A stretch of 64,000 bases of DNA from Bromus sterilis (taxonomy: Eukaryota > Streptophyta > Magnoliopsida > Poales > Poaceae). The DNA lies in the NCBI GenBank assembly GCA_950022295.1, contig OX465599.1, positions 4,588,001-4,652,000 of the forward strand, in the 5' to 3' direction. Shown here one piece after another: positions 25,090-36,400 of this stretch. The stretch's first letter is position 1. Every line of letters starts with the position of its first letter. The position numbers and the translations under genes were made by a program. The notes under the pieces are model-generated. The model saw nothing but the letters and a program-made list of their open reading frames with translations. It did not search any database and was not told the origin of the DNA.

Positions 25090-26035
25090 ATTACATCCCT
25101 TGCACCGCCCCACCAAATATGGTGTTATGGAGGATTTTGTGCGACTTCTCTACATCTACCACTAGTTTTTCGGCTTCTGCCACACGCTGTTTCAGCTACT
25201 TTAACTTATTCTTTGAACTACTCTAGCTAGATCGAACCCTCATTTTATAAAACTTTACCATCAAATTATATTTTTAGCACATAAGTAGCATAAGTAACAT
25301 AAAAAATCTAAATATTAATATATTTTTTGTTATAAATTTTCAAATCAATTATTTAAAAAACTTTTGAGCTAAATTTAATAAGAAAAATTGATGTTCGTCA
25401 TTTTTCACATTTGCAAATTCTTATGTTTCTTTGGTAACTTGGTATATTAATGATTATAGTCAAGATGTGTGAGTACTTATTATAATTTTTGTCATTTGTA
25501 GATGTGATTTCTTATCATAATGTTGGACTATTTCTTTTGCTAATGTCTATCATATCCTAGTCTGGATAGTGTTCTATGGTCTCCCTTTTGTGTATTTTCT
25601 CTCCTAGCATGACTCTCCACTATACATTTCCCTCTTGCTTGATATATGTAGATAATACTCCTCCGTTTCTAAATATAAGTTTTTTAGAGATTGCACTACG
25701 AACTACATATGGATGTATACATATGTACTTTAGTGTAGATTCACCCATTTTTCTCCGTATGTAGTTCGTAGTAGAATCTCTAACAAGACTTATATTTAGG
25801 AACGGAGGGAGTAGTTGTTTACTTTTGGTAACTATCTATACTACCACAATAAATATCTATGCCTTACTACACATGTCCTAGTCTAGATGGATCTTGTATC
25901 AAGGCAAGTGTTCATACGTTGTAAGCATCTAGAAATTTTTGTTGCTACCATGTTTTCACTCAACATTCCAAGCTCTTAAACACGAATACATTATTGTTTC
26001 ACTTCTACTGTATGTGCTCCTACATGTCACAACAA
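25090..26035. repeat. Repeat unit R1, second copy, carrying a MITE
   Basis: Related in order to 20300-20911 plus 22391-22560. It lacks the Helitron-like insert but carries the Stowaway MITE at 25656-25813. The shared right end includes CTCTTAAACACGAATACATT and CACTTCTACTGTATGTG. Confidence 0.75.
25656..25813. mobile_element. Stowaway MITE, about 158 bp
   Basis: Starts TACTCCTCCGTTTCTAAATA and ends TATTTAGGAACGGAGGGAGTA-type sequence, an inverted terminal repeat with TA target duplication, as in Tc1/Mariner-class Stowaway elements of grasses. In the related unit at 20815 the flanks GTAGATA and GTTGTTTA are adjacent, showing the empty site. Confidence 0.9.
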
Positions 26036-26635
26036 CCATCCAATTTGATTGTTGTTGGCTCAACATCTTTCAGCAAAGCATCAAGGTCTCCCTCAAAGCT
26101 GGCAATCGTGCCCCCAACAATGTCTTCCAGGAGGATGTCAGGATAATGCAATTTTGTCATCACTAGCGCCATCTCCCTCCCTGGCAGCCGACTCCTTCCA
26201 CATCGCCAACTCCACAGGCCCTTAGTCGAGGCGATTGATGATTCAATCGAATTCAAGGGCGAGTGGACTAGAAGTATATATCACGATGTGGGTGCAAAAT
26301 TGGTTGCATGCATGCATGTTTAGGCATATGGGTCACCGCTTGCCCCTTGTATTAACTGAGCACCCACAAGCAGCAACCGATTGGATGAGCTGCAATGCGC
26401 ATCACATCTAGCATAAGGTTGTGTCCTAACTTATGGCCTGACCAATATGAAAAATCGTGTAAGCTCACCTTGAGGTGCAAGGTTGGTTCAACTTTCTCCG
26501 TGCGCTTTCTCTTCTTATGTTCTTGTTTTTCCTCTCGTTTGTAGTCTTTGACTCTCTAATTCCAGCATTACTTACTTGGTGACTCTCTTTTCAGAAAGTC
26601 CACTGAAAATGTTGCTTTTTCAAAAGGGTGATTGG
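26036..26635. other. Intergenic DNA with a short coding-like frame
   Basis: A minus-strand open frame (26020-26256) includes MALVMTKLHYPDILLEDIVG and FEGDLDALLKDVEPTTIKLD, which looks like captured coding sequence. It has no recognisable domain and sits at the edge of repeat R1. Nothing else is visible. Confidence 0.3.
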
Positions 26636-26720
26636 TACTCCCTCCGTAAAAGAATATAAGAGTGTTTAGATCACTACTTTAGTGATCTAAACGCTCTTAT
26701 ATTTCTTTACGGAGGGAGTA
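26636..26720. mobile_element. Short Stowaway MITE, 85 bp, near-perfect palindrome
   Basis: TACTCCCTCCGTAAAAGAAT pairs with the complement of ATTTCTTTACGGAGGGAGTA. The arms continue through TATAAGAGTGTTTAGATCACT to the centre. TA target sites are at both ends. It resembles the shortest Triticeae Stowaway families. Confidence 0.93.
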
Positions 26721-26843
26721 AGAGGGAATCGTCGGTGCACAATGTATTCAACTCTTATTTTTTCAGTGATTCGTAGCAAGGATTCTCATCACAATGCACA
26801 CATGCATAAAAATCTTTTTGATACAACCTGGCATAGTGGCATA

Positions 26844-28826
26844 TCTATCTATCTATTATATACTAAAAGTAAAATACGAGTCAAAAATAGAGCCACCATA
26901 TTAGTCCACGTCATCAGAATTATTTTGCATGGTTAGATTTAGAAACAACGGCCAGGATGAGGGGTTATAAACTTACGTGCATGTACATGTTTGTTTGAGG
27001 ACGGTTTGTGTTTGTCACGTATATCCATTGATTCATAGTTAAGAAAAAAAAAACGGTAGATTGATTACCAAACACGTACACATACATGTCAAAGACTATT
27101 ATATACTAAAAGTAAAATACGAGTCAAAAATAGAGCCACCATATTAGTCCACGTCATCAGAATTATTTTGCATGGTTAGATTTAGAAACAACGGCCAGGA
27201 TGAGGGGTTATAAACTTACGTGCATGTACATGTTTGTTTGAGGACGGTTTGTGTTTGTCACGTATATCCATTGATTCATAGTTAAGAAAAAAAAAAGGTA
27301 GATTGATTACCAAACACGTACACATACATGTCAAAGACTTTATATACTAAAAGTAAAATACGAGTCAAAAATAGAGCCACCATATTAGTCCACGTCATCA
27401 GAATTATTTTGCATGGTTAGATTTAGAAACAACGGCCAGGATGAGGGGTTATAAACTTACGTGCATGTACATGTTTGTTTGAGGACGGTTTGTGTTTGTC
27501 ACGTATATCCATTGATTCATAGTTAAGAAAAAAAAACGGTAGATTGATTACCAAACACGTACACATACATGTCAAAGAATTTTAATTGGCCCAACGGTAA
27601 CGGTAAAGGTGATTGGAAAAAAAAGATGCTTGGTAGAGTTGTGGCTTAACACGGGAGTGGTTAGTGCTTTTCACGGGCGTCCATCACTTGGATGTGTTTT
27701 TTATAGAAAAAACAAATTATTTCTTAATACATAGCAAAAAAAAGGAGTTATCTTTTTGTAATGTGTGTTACTTATGAAAAAAAATACATACATAAAATCT
27801 GTGTAGGTAACCTTGACTACCTAATAAAAGTTATTTTTGTTGTACAAAAAATTATTATTACAGAACAGAGTAGACAATTGATTAATGAGAAAGAAGCGTG
27901 TACCATAAATTGTTATATAAAGACAAGATACTTGATGATTATTGTACTAAATATTCTCAATTTGATGACATAATTAATATAAATATTCTACCAAAAGCTT
28001 ATGCCACACGAGCCTGATTTTAATATTTTATAAATACACAAGGATTAAACAACATGCATGCGCACATTCGAACAAAAAAACATTATCAATAATTCTATTA
28101 AGTAGAAAAATATTTTTTTCTACAAATTGCATGCCATCTAGGCTCTAAAATATAATTTTGTATAGTTTTTATATCATATAATGAAACAGTTGCCTAAGAT
28201 ATTTTTTTATGATTCTAGCACTATGCCTTTTGAAGCAACATAGTGAAAACAACATGATAGATTGCAGGCGGTTGGAACCCTAATAAATTATAGGCAGTTT
28301 AAATAACCCTATTACAATCACATGCTCGCTATGCTACACAATTCCTACTATCGGCAACATAGAAAGTTCCTAGGATTGATATGAAAATTAATTTTTGAGT
28401 GATTTGGCACCAACATGAGCAATTATATAAGAGTACATAAATGAGCATTGATTGCTGAAATCGAGGGCTTTACAATTTACTGGTCATTTATTTGTTTTAT
28501 TTTACACAATAAGGATCTATTTGTGTATGTAAGGATGAACCATGCAAGAAGGCCGGATATGAACAAAACTATATTACTCTGTATAGCCATACACAAAATA
28601 ACAAAATGGCATAGAATTGCACACCTACTAGAGATAACATACAACGACTTAACTAGGGGTTCGCATATTGCAGGTTAATTTGGTTGGTGTCCTTATAGAT
28701 TGGTGCCCAATTTTTATATCAAAGCCACATCATTCATTTTTATTTATAATATAATGAAAAGGTGAAAATATACTTTTAATGCACAAAAAGGTCTAGCCCT
28801 CGCATTTGCGAGGGCCACCTTCCTAG
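26844..28826 (+). mobile_element. Non-autonomous Helitron, 1983 bp, with a triplicated 5' end
   Basis: The left end is A^TCTATCTATCTATTATATAC. The right end has a 9-bp hairpin, GCCCTCGCA-TT-TGCGAGGGC at 28796-28815, then a 7-base spacer and CTAG^T at 28823-28826. These are the defining Helitron features. No Rep/helicase gene is present; the interior from 27600 on is AT-rich with stops in all frames. The first 240 bp next to the 5' end occurs three times in tandem (see the repeat entry). Confidence 0.85.
26855..27580. repeat. Three tandem copies of a 241-243 bp unit
   Basis: TACTAAAAGTAAAATACGAG occurs at 26861, 27104 and 27345. The copies run to ACATACATGTCAAAGA and are almost identical; visible differences are the length of an A-run (about 8-10 A) and one or two bases at the junctions. 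Each copy starts with the Helitron 5'-terminal sequence. Confidence 0.95.
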
Positions 28827-29754
28827 TTCAGGATAACTATGAATGGACCAAATAAATGCATCATGCCTAGACCAAATAAAGTATTTTTATGGGTAGTTTG
28901 AAGATAAAAATCTTACATTTTTGTAACTTTCTACATTTGCACAAGTCTCATGTCTAAATCAGATAGTTATCAACGGTGGCGCAAACATAAGTATTTCTCG
29001 GTCACATGAGAAATAGCCAAGCTGTCCTTGCGATTACTACTGGATTACTGTAAATATGTAATACAATCTCTTGATTTTGGTTGGAGATAGATAAAAAACC
29101 TCTTCCATTCATCTGGTGAATTTCACCTTATTTGATTTAGCTACCCATAGTTTGTTTTAGCCTTCAAGAAACCAGTGCATATATAGACACACTCATGCAC
29201 CGCGCGCATATTGAAGTTTCACAACCTTAGGTCTATATACTTTAAGATTGATCAAGTCACCACACACACCTCGCTGCCAACGGAAGAGGTGCCCTGATCG
29301 CTCATAGGTTATGCTTGGGATACGGTCATCCCTCCCAAATATCAACCACTATTTGGTTCTTGAATTGAATTGAAGTAGTTTCAGAGGATACCCGCAAAAG
29401 GCAAAGGTGGTTTCAGAGGAAAATAATATCATGTGCGTTTGTTTTTAGTTTTACCTCTTGCGAATTATTGATAAAACCATTTCATCTACTGCTCAATTCA
29501 AAAGATCGTTAGAATTGATTGCTGGCCCTGTTTCTTTACTGTTCACTGTTAGTTGTGATTTTTTCCATACATACATCGGCAAGTACGAATACATTCCCCA
29601 TGGAAACGGAACTCATTCAGTTTTGACGAGATTTCACCGTATAATCTCGTCGGTCAGCAGAGGAGGATGATCAATTAGCTCTAGCATCGATCGATGCATC
29701 GGTCGATCAGTAAGTAGTACAGTGAGTGGTGAGGCGACTGGCCGCTTCTTCTTG
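28827..29754. other. Intergenic DNA downstream of the response regulator
   Basis: No supported gene. The last 100-200 bp before 29755 would be the 3' UTR of the response regulator. Confidence 0.45.
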
Positions 29755-30308
29755 CTACCGCATGGGCATGGCGGCGGCGGCGGCGATGGCCCGGGTGCAG
29801 AGGCGAGAGACGTCGGAGGGGCGCACGGGCTTGATGAGGAACTCCTCCGCCCCTTCGTCGAGGCAGCGGCGGATCCTGGACGGCGAGTTCTCCGACGACA
29901 TGATCACCACCGGGATGCCCCGCAGCTCCGCCGACTCCTTGACCCGCTTCAGCAGGTCGTAGCCGGTCATCTCCGGCATGCAGTAGTCCGTGATGATCAG
30001 CTGCACGCTCTGGTGGTCCAGGCTCAGCACCTCCAGCGCCTTCTTCCCACTGTCCACCGTCGTCACTGCACACCCAAGGAAGTTTCAGTTAGCTCAATGG
30101 TCAAATTTCAGTTATCCTCCTGATCACAAGAGTTTTGAGCTTTGCTTGGGCCCAGGCTGCAGTGCATTCAGATTCAGTCATGGAATAGAATGGTACCTCT
30201 GTATTTGGAGCTGCGGAGGAGCCTGGAGATGACGACACGGTCGACGAGGCTGTCGTCCACTGCCAGTACGTGCGGCGGCTCCGGCACCGTCGTCGTCGAC
30301 ATTGACAT
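29755..30308 (-). CDS. Type-A cytokinin response regulator, 140 aa
   Basis: A stand-alone receiver-domain protein. In cytokinin signalling such proteins take phosphate from histidine phosphotransfer proteins and dampen the pathway in nucleus and cytosol. Exon 1 is 30197-30308 and exon 2 is 29755-30065, with a 131-bp GT-AG intron in phase 1, giving 423 bp including the stop. The receiver fold is complete: acidic pair D18-D19 in VLAVDDS, phospho-acceptor D64 in LIITDYCMPEMTGYDLL, switch Ser S94/S95 in VIMSSEN, and conserved K116 in EEFLIKPVRPSD. The protein ends soon after the domain (Ala-rich, MPMR), so it has no DNA-binding GARP domain; that makes it type A rather than type B. A second in-frame ATG at 30302 would shorten it by two residues. 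A TATA box lies upstream. Confidence 0.95.
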
Positions 30309-30404
30309 TGGCTAGCAACAGCACAAGAGGATGAAGCTGATGCCTGTTGATTTGGTTGACAAGTAAGCAGCTTAGCTAGGCAAGGTGGCAACAGGAAGCA
30401 GCGG

Positions 30405-30416
30405 TTTTATATATAC
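30405..30416 (-). promoter_or_regulatory. TATA box of the response regulator gene
   Basis: On the minus strand GTATATATAAAAC lies about 100 bp before the start codon, leaving roughly 70 nt of 5' UTR. Confidence 0.75.
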
Positions 30417-31385
30417 AGGGGCGGTTGGCGAGGGGCCGTCCCACGGAGTAGAATATAAATAGAAGCAAAACAAAAAGAAGAGGATGCAAAGTAGAGAGGA
30501 AGGAAAAAAGAAATGGAGAAGATCTAGCCAAATCTGGAGAGCCGGTGGCGCAGCGCTGGCCTACGCGAAAACGAATACTATCCAAATCAATCCCCAAATT
30601 TTGTAATAGGGTTCCACGGCCCCCCAGATTATACTAGTACATGCTGCACATGGCGCAATTGAGCTTTGTGACCCCAGTACAGATGATGATGATGATGATG
30701 ATGATCAGCACCCTCATCTAAAGAAATGCCACCATCAAGCAAGTCAAATGCAGGTGTGAGTGATTAGCATTAGGGGGGCTAATTAAACAACCTCGATCGA
30801 TCTCATCCGGTCTGTTCCTGATGAGTCACGAGTGCTCTGCTATACTGAAACCTAAACAAGATCCAGATCCTGACTAGTATACTGATTTGGTAGGCTGATC
30901 TCTAGACAATGAGCATGCTTGCTTGTTTCACTCTCATGATTTTCTGTATCGCGTTAGTTTGTTGCCTAGTTTGGATATATCTCAAAGAGTCAGGGAACTT
31001 TGCTAGGTGCACTGTCGCTTTTTTCAGCCAACAAAAACTATACATTGCCCAAACATTGAATCCAGTCACACCAAATCAAAAGCAGGATCAAGGACTTAAA
31101 AGGTATATGCAATGTGAGGCACTAAAATTAGAGACAGGTTCAAAGAAACTGTAAGAAGAAGGCCACTTTGATGTCTACCCCGGCCGCAACCTATGTTGCC
31201 CACCCAACAGCAGGGCAGGTGCAGCACTAAACCATCCACGTCGCGAAAGAGTACCAAATTCTGGAGCACCACAGAGTAATGTTTTCTGATCACGCACGAA
31301 CTGTGCACATTCAGCGCATAACATAATTAAGAAAACCACCCCCCGTAGGAGCATCTTTCGGATCATTAGTTTTCGTGCGCGGCAA
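30417..31385. other. Promoter-side intergenic DNA with a (GAT)n run
   Basis: This is the region upstream of the response regulator. A (GAT)8 run lies at 30682-30705. No gene is supported on either strand. Confidence 0.45.
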
Positions 31386-31630
31386 CTACTGCTCCTCCCA
31401 TCCTGACCCCTGCTCCAATATTGAACTGGCAGAAGCGTGCAATAATTCACAGAGATTCTGAAACATGATGTCTGACCTGAAGAAGCCCCTTTTTAAAACT
31501 CCTGGAGTCAGTTCCTTTGCATCTGGACTGCCATTCAGAATGCCCGCATCCATGCTCCAGCAGATGGCGTGTGATGGGCAACATGGCTGGTCGCGGAAGG
31601 GGGGTTGGTACTGCTCATCGATCTCGGGAG
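31386..31630 (-). other. Possible terminal exon, unrecognised
   Basis: A minus-strand frame is open from an acceptor-like TTTGCAG at 31631 to a TAG at 31386-31388. It encodes about 81 residues, including FRDQPCCPSHAICWSMDAGI and GVLKRGFFRSDIMFQNLCEL. Composition looks like plant protein, but there is no start codon and I could not find convincing upstream exons between 31640 and 33400. It could be a 3' exon of a small gene, an alternative 3' end of the large gene upstream, or chance. Confidence 0.3.
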
Positions 31631-31639
31631 CTGCAAACC

Positions 31640-33432
31640 TTTTCCTTTCTTCCTAGGGTATTTTACAGGCTCATATTGAGAAGCGTCCCAGTGTTAGCTG
31701 TTCGAGCACGAGCCGCTGCTCCTGCGTAAACATCAAAGATCAGAAGCAACAAGGTCAACTCTAGAGAAAAGCAATTCAGCTGTTGCTGCTGGTAAACATG
31801 AGAACTACACGGCTAATGTCAACCAATTGATGCGGTACATGCACTGAAGATGGTACAAATTTAGGACCTGAAAGCAACAATAATCTACAGGAAAAGTGAT
31901 GCATTATACTTAGTTTGTGGCACATTGCTTACTATTAAGTCCTTCAACTCCGAGGGCTCCTATTAAGGTTTTGCATTATAAAAACATATGAATTCAGAGT
32001 ACACTGCCTGCATAACAAGACACATCTTTCATTAGCCAGATGGCATCATGGAGCACATGAGGTCCCTCATTTCAGGCTGTTCACATCAAGCATTATCATC
32101 TACAAAAATAGTAATAGGTTGACATACCACAGCACTACGTGAGATTGACAAGATTTTTTTAACTTTGGGATCAATACTCTATGCAAGTCAACCATGTAAC
32201 TGTGATTTGAAGCATCTATCATGATCCGCCGACCAAACACCACGGGATTGTAACAGTTCATTGACAGCTGGCGGCATGAGTACGATGCTGCACAGCTGAG
32301 AGGTTAATCAATCAAAGTGCATTGTATCAGACAAGTACTGACAAATCAAACAAGCCTCATTAAACATGGTTCATCTACAGAGCAGTGACAGGCTGACAGT
32401 TCCCATGATGTCCTATCACACAAATCACCGAAATGCACCCGAATTTCATGTATATGACAAGTAGATGACAGTACAACAGCAAGAAGAAAGTGGCAGGATT
32501 AATATGAACTTACAATGGTCCGTACCAGAGTGAGAATAACATCACATCTTGTAACAATGAGATGTAGTAACTATTTGAATAACCAATTGTAGCATCTCTC
32601 TCTCCGATGGGGCAGTCTCAGGCCATGGATGGAATGGTCTTCACCGAAAATGCCATAGTTTGACTGGTAAAGAACTGCGACACAATAGTTATGCACAATA
32701 GCTGCAGGATAAATGTAAAATGAAAGCCCCGGTAATTCAGAAGCCACAGAAAAATAATAACAATTATTGCAGAGAAAAAGAAAAGGAAAATTACAATGCA
32801 TCTCATTGTTACAAGATGTGATGTTATTCTTCTTGCCAAGGTATCTGATGTAGCAACTTGAAGTGCAATAGCAGAATCTCTCTCTTCTGTACTCATTACC
32901 GAAATCAAAACGGAAACTTCTGTCGTACAAATTGCAAAGCATTAATTCCTTTCAACCCATACAAAAAAAAGGGCACCAAATGAGGCACTCATGCAAAGTA
33001 CCACTGCCTAAAAGAATATCACACTATAACAGACTATACATGGGCTACTGATGGCAGTATATTTACCCAGATATACAGAACTATACAACTTCAACCCAAG
33101 TTAAAAAACAAAGAGAAAGAAAACTATGAAAGATAGCCTTATCTTTCAACAAATCCTAGATTCTTGATGGCAAAAGGCAAGAAATAGGACAATTCCAATC
33201 CAATCCCAAGCAACTCAATCCAGAGGCGATTCCAATTTTTCACCTCCAGATGATGATTTCAGAAGAACTCTCGTATTACTTTGTACAAAAACTCCATGTA
33301 TTGGACTTCTTTTCCTCATCCTTGGAGCACACGAAACTAATAAGAACAATCTCCAATCTCCAACATTAGAAGCTTTACCAAAAGCACAACAGAACCAGCT
33401 ACAGTTGCAAGCTTTTAGATGCCCTTGTGAGG
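31640..33432. other. Region 3' of the large gene; includes a long inverted repeat
   Basis: It contains the 32-bp inverted repeat at 32533/32799 and a minus-strand frame at 32618-32908 (MISVMSTEERDSAIALQVAT, then two hydrophobic segments). I cannot show that the frame is a gene. 33000-33432 probably holds the 3' UTR of the large gene. Confidence 0.4.
32533..32830. repeat. Perfect 32-bp inverted repeat with a 234-bp loop
   Basis: Left arm 32533-32564 (starts AGAATAACATCACATCTTG, ends AATGAGATG) is the exact reverse complement of 32799-32830. No TSD or known transposon end is evident at the arm borders. Confidence 0.9.
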
Positions 33433-36400
33433 TTATTCAGAAGTTGCAAGCCTGGTGTATTGCACATAAGCTAGCTCAGATACAGTACTGCTCCCAGCGC
33501 TATGACTGATTGTGACTACTGGTTTCCTCTGCAGAAATCATATTGAGCCAGTAAGCAGAGTTCAGTTACCTTGTGCAATCATAATTCAAAAACGAAAAAA
33601 AATCATACAACTCACCTCAACAAAGAAGATACAAATTCAAAGCAGCATCTGAGGGCGTGCTACTCACCTCATGGTCGTCATCCAAATCTTCCACAATCTC
33701 TTTCGTGTCCTCAGATACACCATCTTTTGGTTCCTCATCCTCGAGGAAAACTGAAGAATAAGAGGCATCAGTCGATAAAGATCCAATTTTATTTTCTCCA
33801 ATGAAGTGACAGTACAGATTCAACGAGCATATATATAGTTGTAAACTTGTAATGTCTAATAATCAGTAAAAAAAGGTCATTAAACTGTTTCATTTTTCTT
33901 TTCCACTTTAATAGCACTATCACTATTTTTATAACACTTTTCATTTCTGATTTTAGATTCTGTAACATATGGGACACTATCTTAGCCACTTAGTTTAATA
34001 AGTGCACTATGAATGAGTGCAGGTTGTTCAATACAAAACCACTCATTTCAGATCTAAATATTTTCTAAGCAAGGCAGCATATCAAATAACAGCAATTACA
34101 GGGATCTGTTTTCAGAGTCATTCACCTTTTTCCCTTCCAGCGTCTATAGGCAGTTCCTGGGGCTGGGGAGCCTCCATGAAGCTGATGTCATGACGAGATG
34201 AAGCGGAGCTGGAATTACCATGATTTGAGCTACTTGTTTCTTCGGTATCAACCTCATATGGGGAGATAGAATTAATTGCATTTTCATCTTCTGGCTTGAA
34301 AGACCCTTCTTGAAGACCAAGGAGACTTGTAGTGTTAATCTGTGTCGTATGCATAGCAGAACCTGAATCGCTAGGAAAATTCTCAGCATTACTGTCACTA
34401 TCCAGAGATATTAACGTCCCCTCAAAACTGAACATGCCATCATAAGGTATCTCAGATGACGATCTCTCTAACCCTTGAGGACTTTCCACCACAGTGGCAT
34501 CCGGAATATCTACGGACCCTGAAATGTTATATTGATTTTCAGAATTGGCTTCCTGGCGAACCACGTAATCATCCTCATAACCCAACCTGGTTTCATCTTG
34601 TTTCTGAGTTCCTTCGTGATCAATGCCATAAGGTTCAGCCAAGTTGACCTCTGTAGAATACAAGGATGGCTTTGCACTGTCTAAATCATTTTCAGCTTTC
34701 AAAACCTCGTCTGGATGAACAAAAATCTCCTCGGAACTTAAGGGGTCCTGAGATTCAGGTGATAGTTTTTCGCTGAAGCAATGGTTCTCCGGCGTGTGAG
34801 GAAGATCTGAAGCATAATCATCAGCCAAAGATTTTTCAACTTCACTGATATCTTCAGGAGACATGTAAGCCTTATAAAGTGTTAAATCATCCTCATCTTG
34901 CAAGGCTACAGTTGATGTTCTCTCGCTATCTTGAGGATCATCAGTTGTATTGGTGAAATAGTTTTCAGCATCGTCGACCTCCTTAGGGGACATTTGGGTC
35001 TCCTGAAAAGTAACATCACTTTCAAGTTGAGGCTCGGGAAAACCCTGACAAGTTTGCAATGTTTCAAATGCATCAACCACTGGAGCAAATGAAGAGGATG
35101 ATAAGTCCAAGTGTTGATCCGATTGTGTCATGCCATTGATCACATCTGGAGCTACAAAAGTGTCCAGAAAGTTTGAACAACTTTCATGCAGTGAACCAGT
35201 AGTTGCTTCATCAGTAACATTAAGAGTTTCAATCATGTTGGTCTCCAGGATAGATTCAGCAGTCACTGGGCTGTTTGTGTAATTCTCTGTACTGTCCATG
35301 TTGTGAAATATCTCACGGCTCCTCTCATCAAAGCTTAAACCATGTTCATTTTCTGGTGAAGAAGATGCTCCACTTCTGAGAGTTTCCAGCATGTTGATCT
35401 CTGAAACACATGAAGATGACCTGGAATAGAGCGAAAATATTTCAGAGTTTATGCCCTCATCTGAAGATGTGTGACTTCCCTCGATAAGAAAATTAACATC
35501 CTGTAGTGTTTCAGATGGAGCTTCTTGGTCGTGCAGAGATTGAAATCCGTTGCTGTCTGGAATAGACTGAGAAGATCCAGAGTTGGCTGTCAGTTTTTCT
35601 GCAGTTCTAATCTCATCGAGCAAGGTGGAAGTCTCTATAGAAGTCAAAGATATTTCAGCTTCAGACTTAGAAATTCCTTCCTGACCATTAAATGGTGCTT
35701 CGACTCTCACTTCATCATGATTGACCTCGTCTGAAGATAAGAATGTTCCTTCAGAATGGCAAGTGCTTTCGTGTGGTGGCTCAGGTAATGCTTCCTGACC
35801 AGCTTGAGAAGCTTCCTTTATACTGGCGTCTGGAATGAATTGGGCAGATGTTGCATTACTTATAAAATTTTGAGTGATACTATCATCATCCGAAGAGACG
35901 AGAACAAGGTTTCGATGGTCAAATGCTGCCTCGTTTTCTGATTCAGAGAAAACTTCCTCAACAACTCCATGAACTTCAGTCATCTTGACCACTTCAGTGT
36001 GCATCAGAAGTTCTGACTTAGCTAACACATCTTCAGCAGTATCAACTACAAGTGGCTCCAGAAAAGGCTCCCCCAAATCAAAATGTAGGCCCTTCTGCTC
36101 CTGCAAGTGCATGTCAGGAGTTTCATCGTCCTTTAAGTCCTCACCCTCTTCAAGTAACTCTGGGAGTGCAGTGTAGTTTAATTCAGGACTGAGTGTACCA
36201 AAACTGATAATCTCTTGAACTTCCGTCGTCTTGGCATCTTCACTGCATAAAGAAAACTCTGAAGTTTCCAAGCACTGCTCAGTAGTACTGACCACAAGCG
36301 CAGCTTGCAAAGGTTCCTCCTCCAAATTGATGAATGTCTCATTCTGCTCATTTGTGCTTAATTCACATGTTACTTTCTCCCTGGCATCCTCACCAGCCTC

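Noticed and set aside
29681..30123. Long open frames in other frames across the response regulator
   Set aside because: They are GC-rich shadows of exon 2; the receiver motifs are only in the annotated frame.
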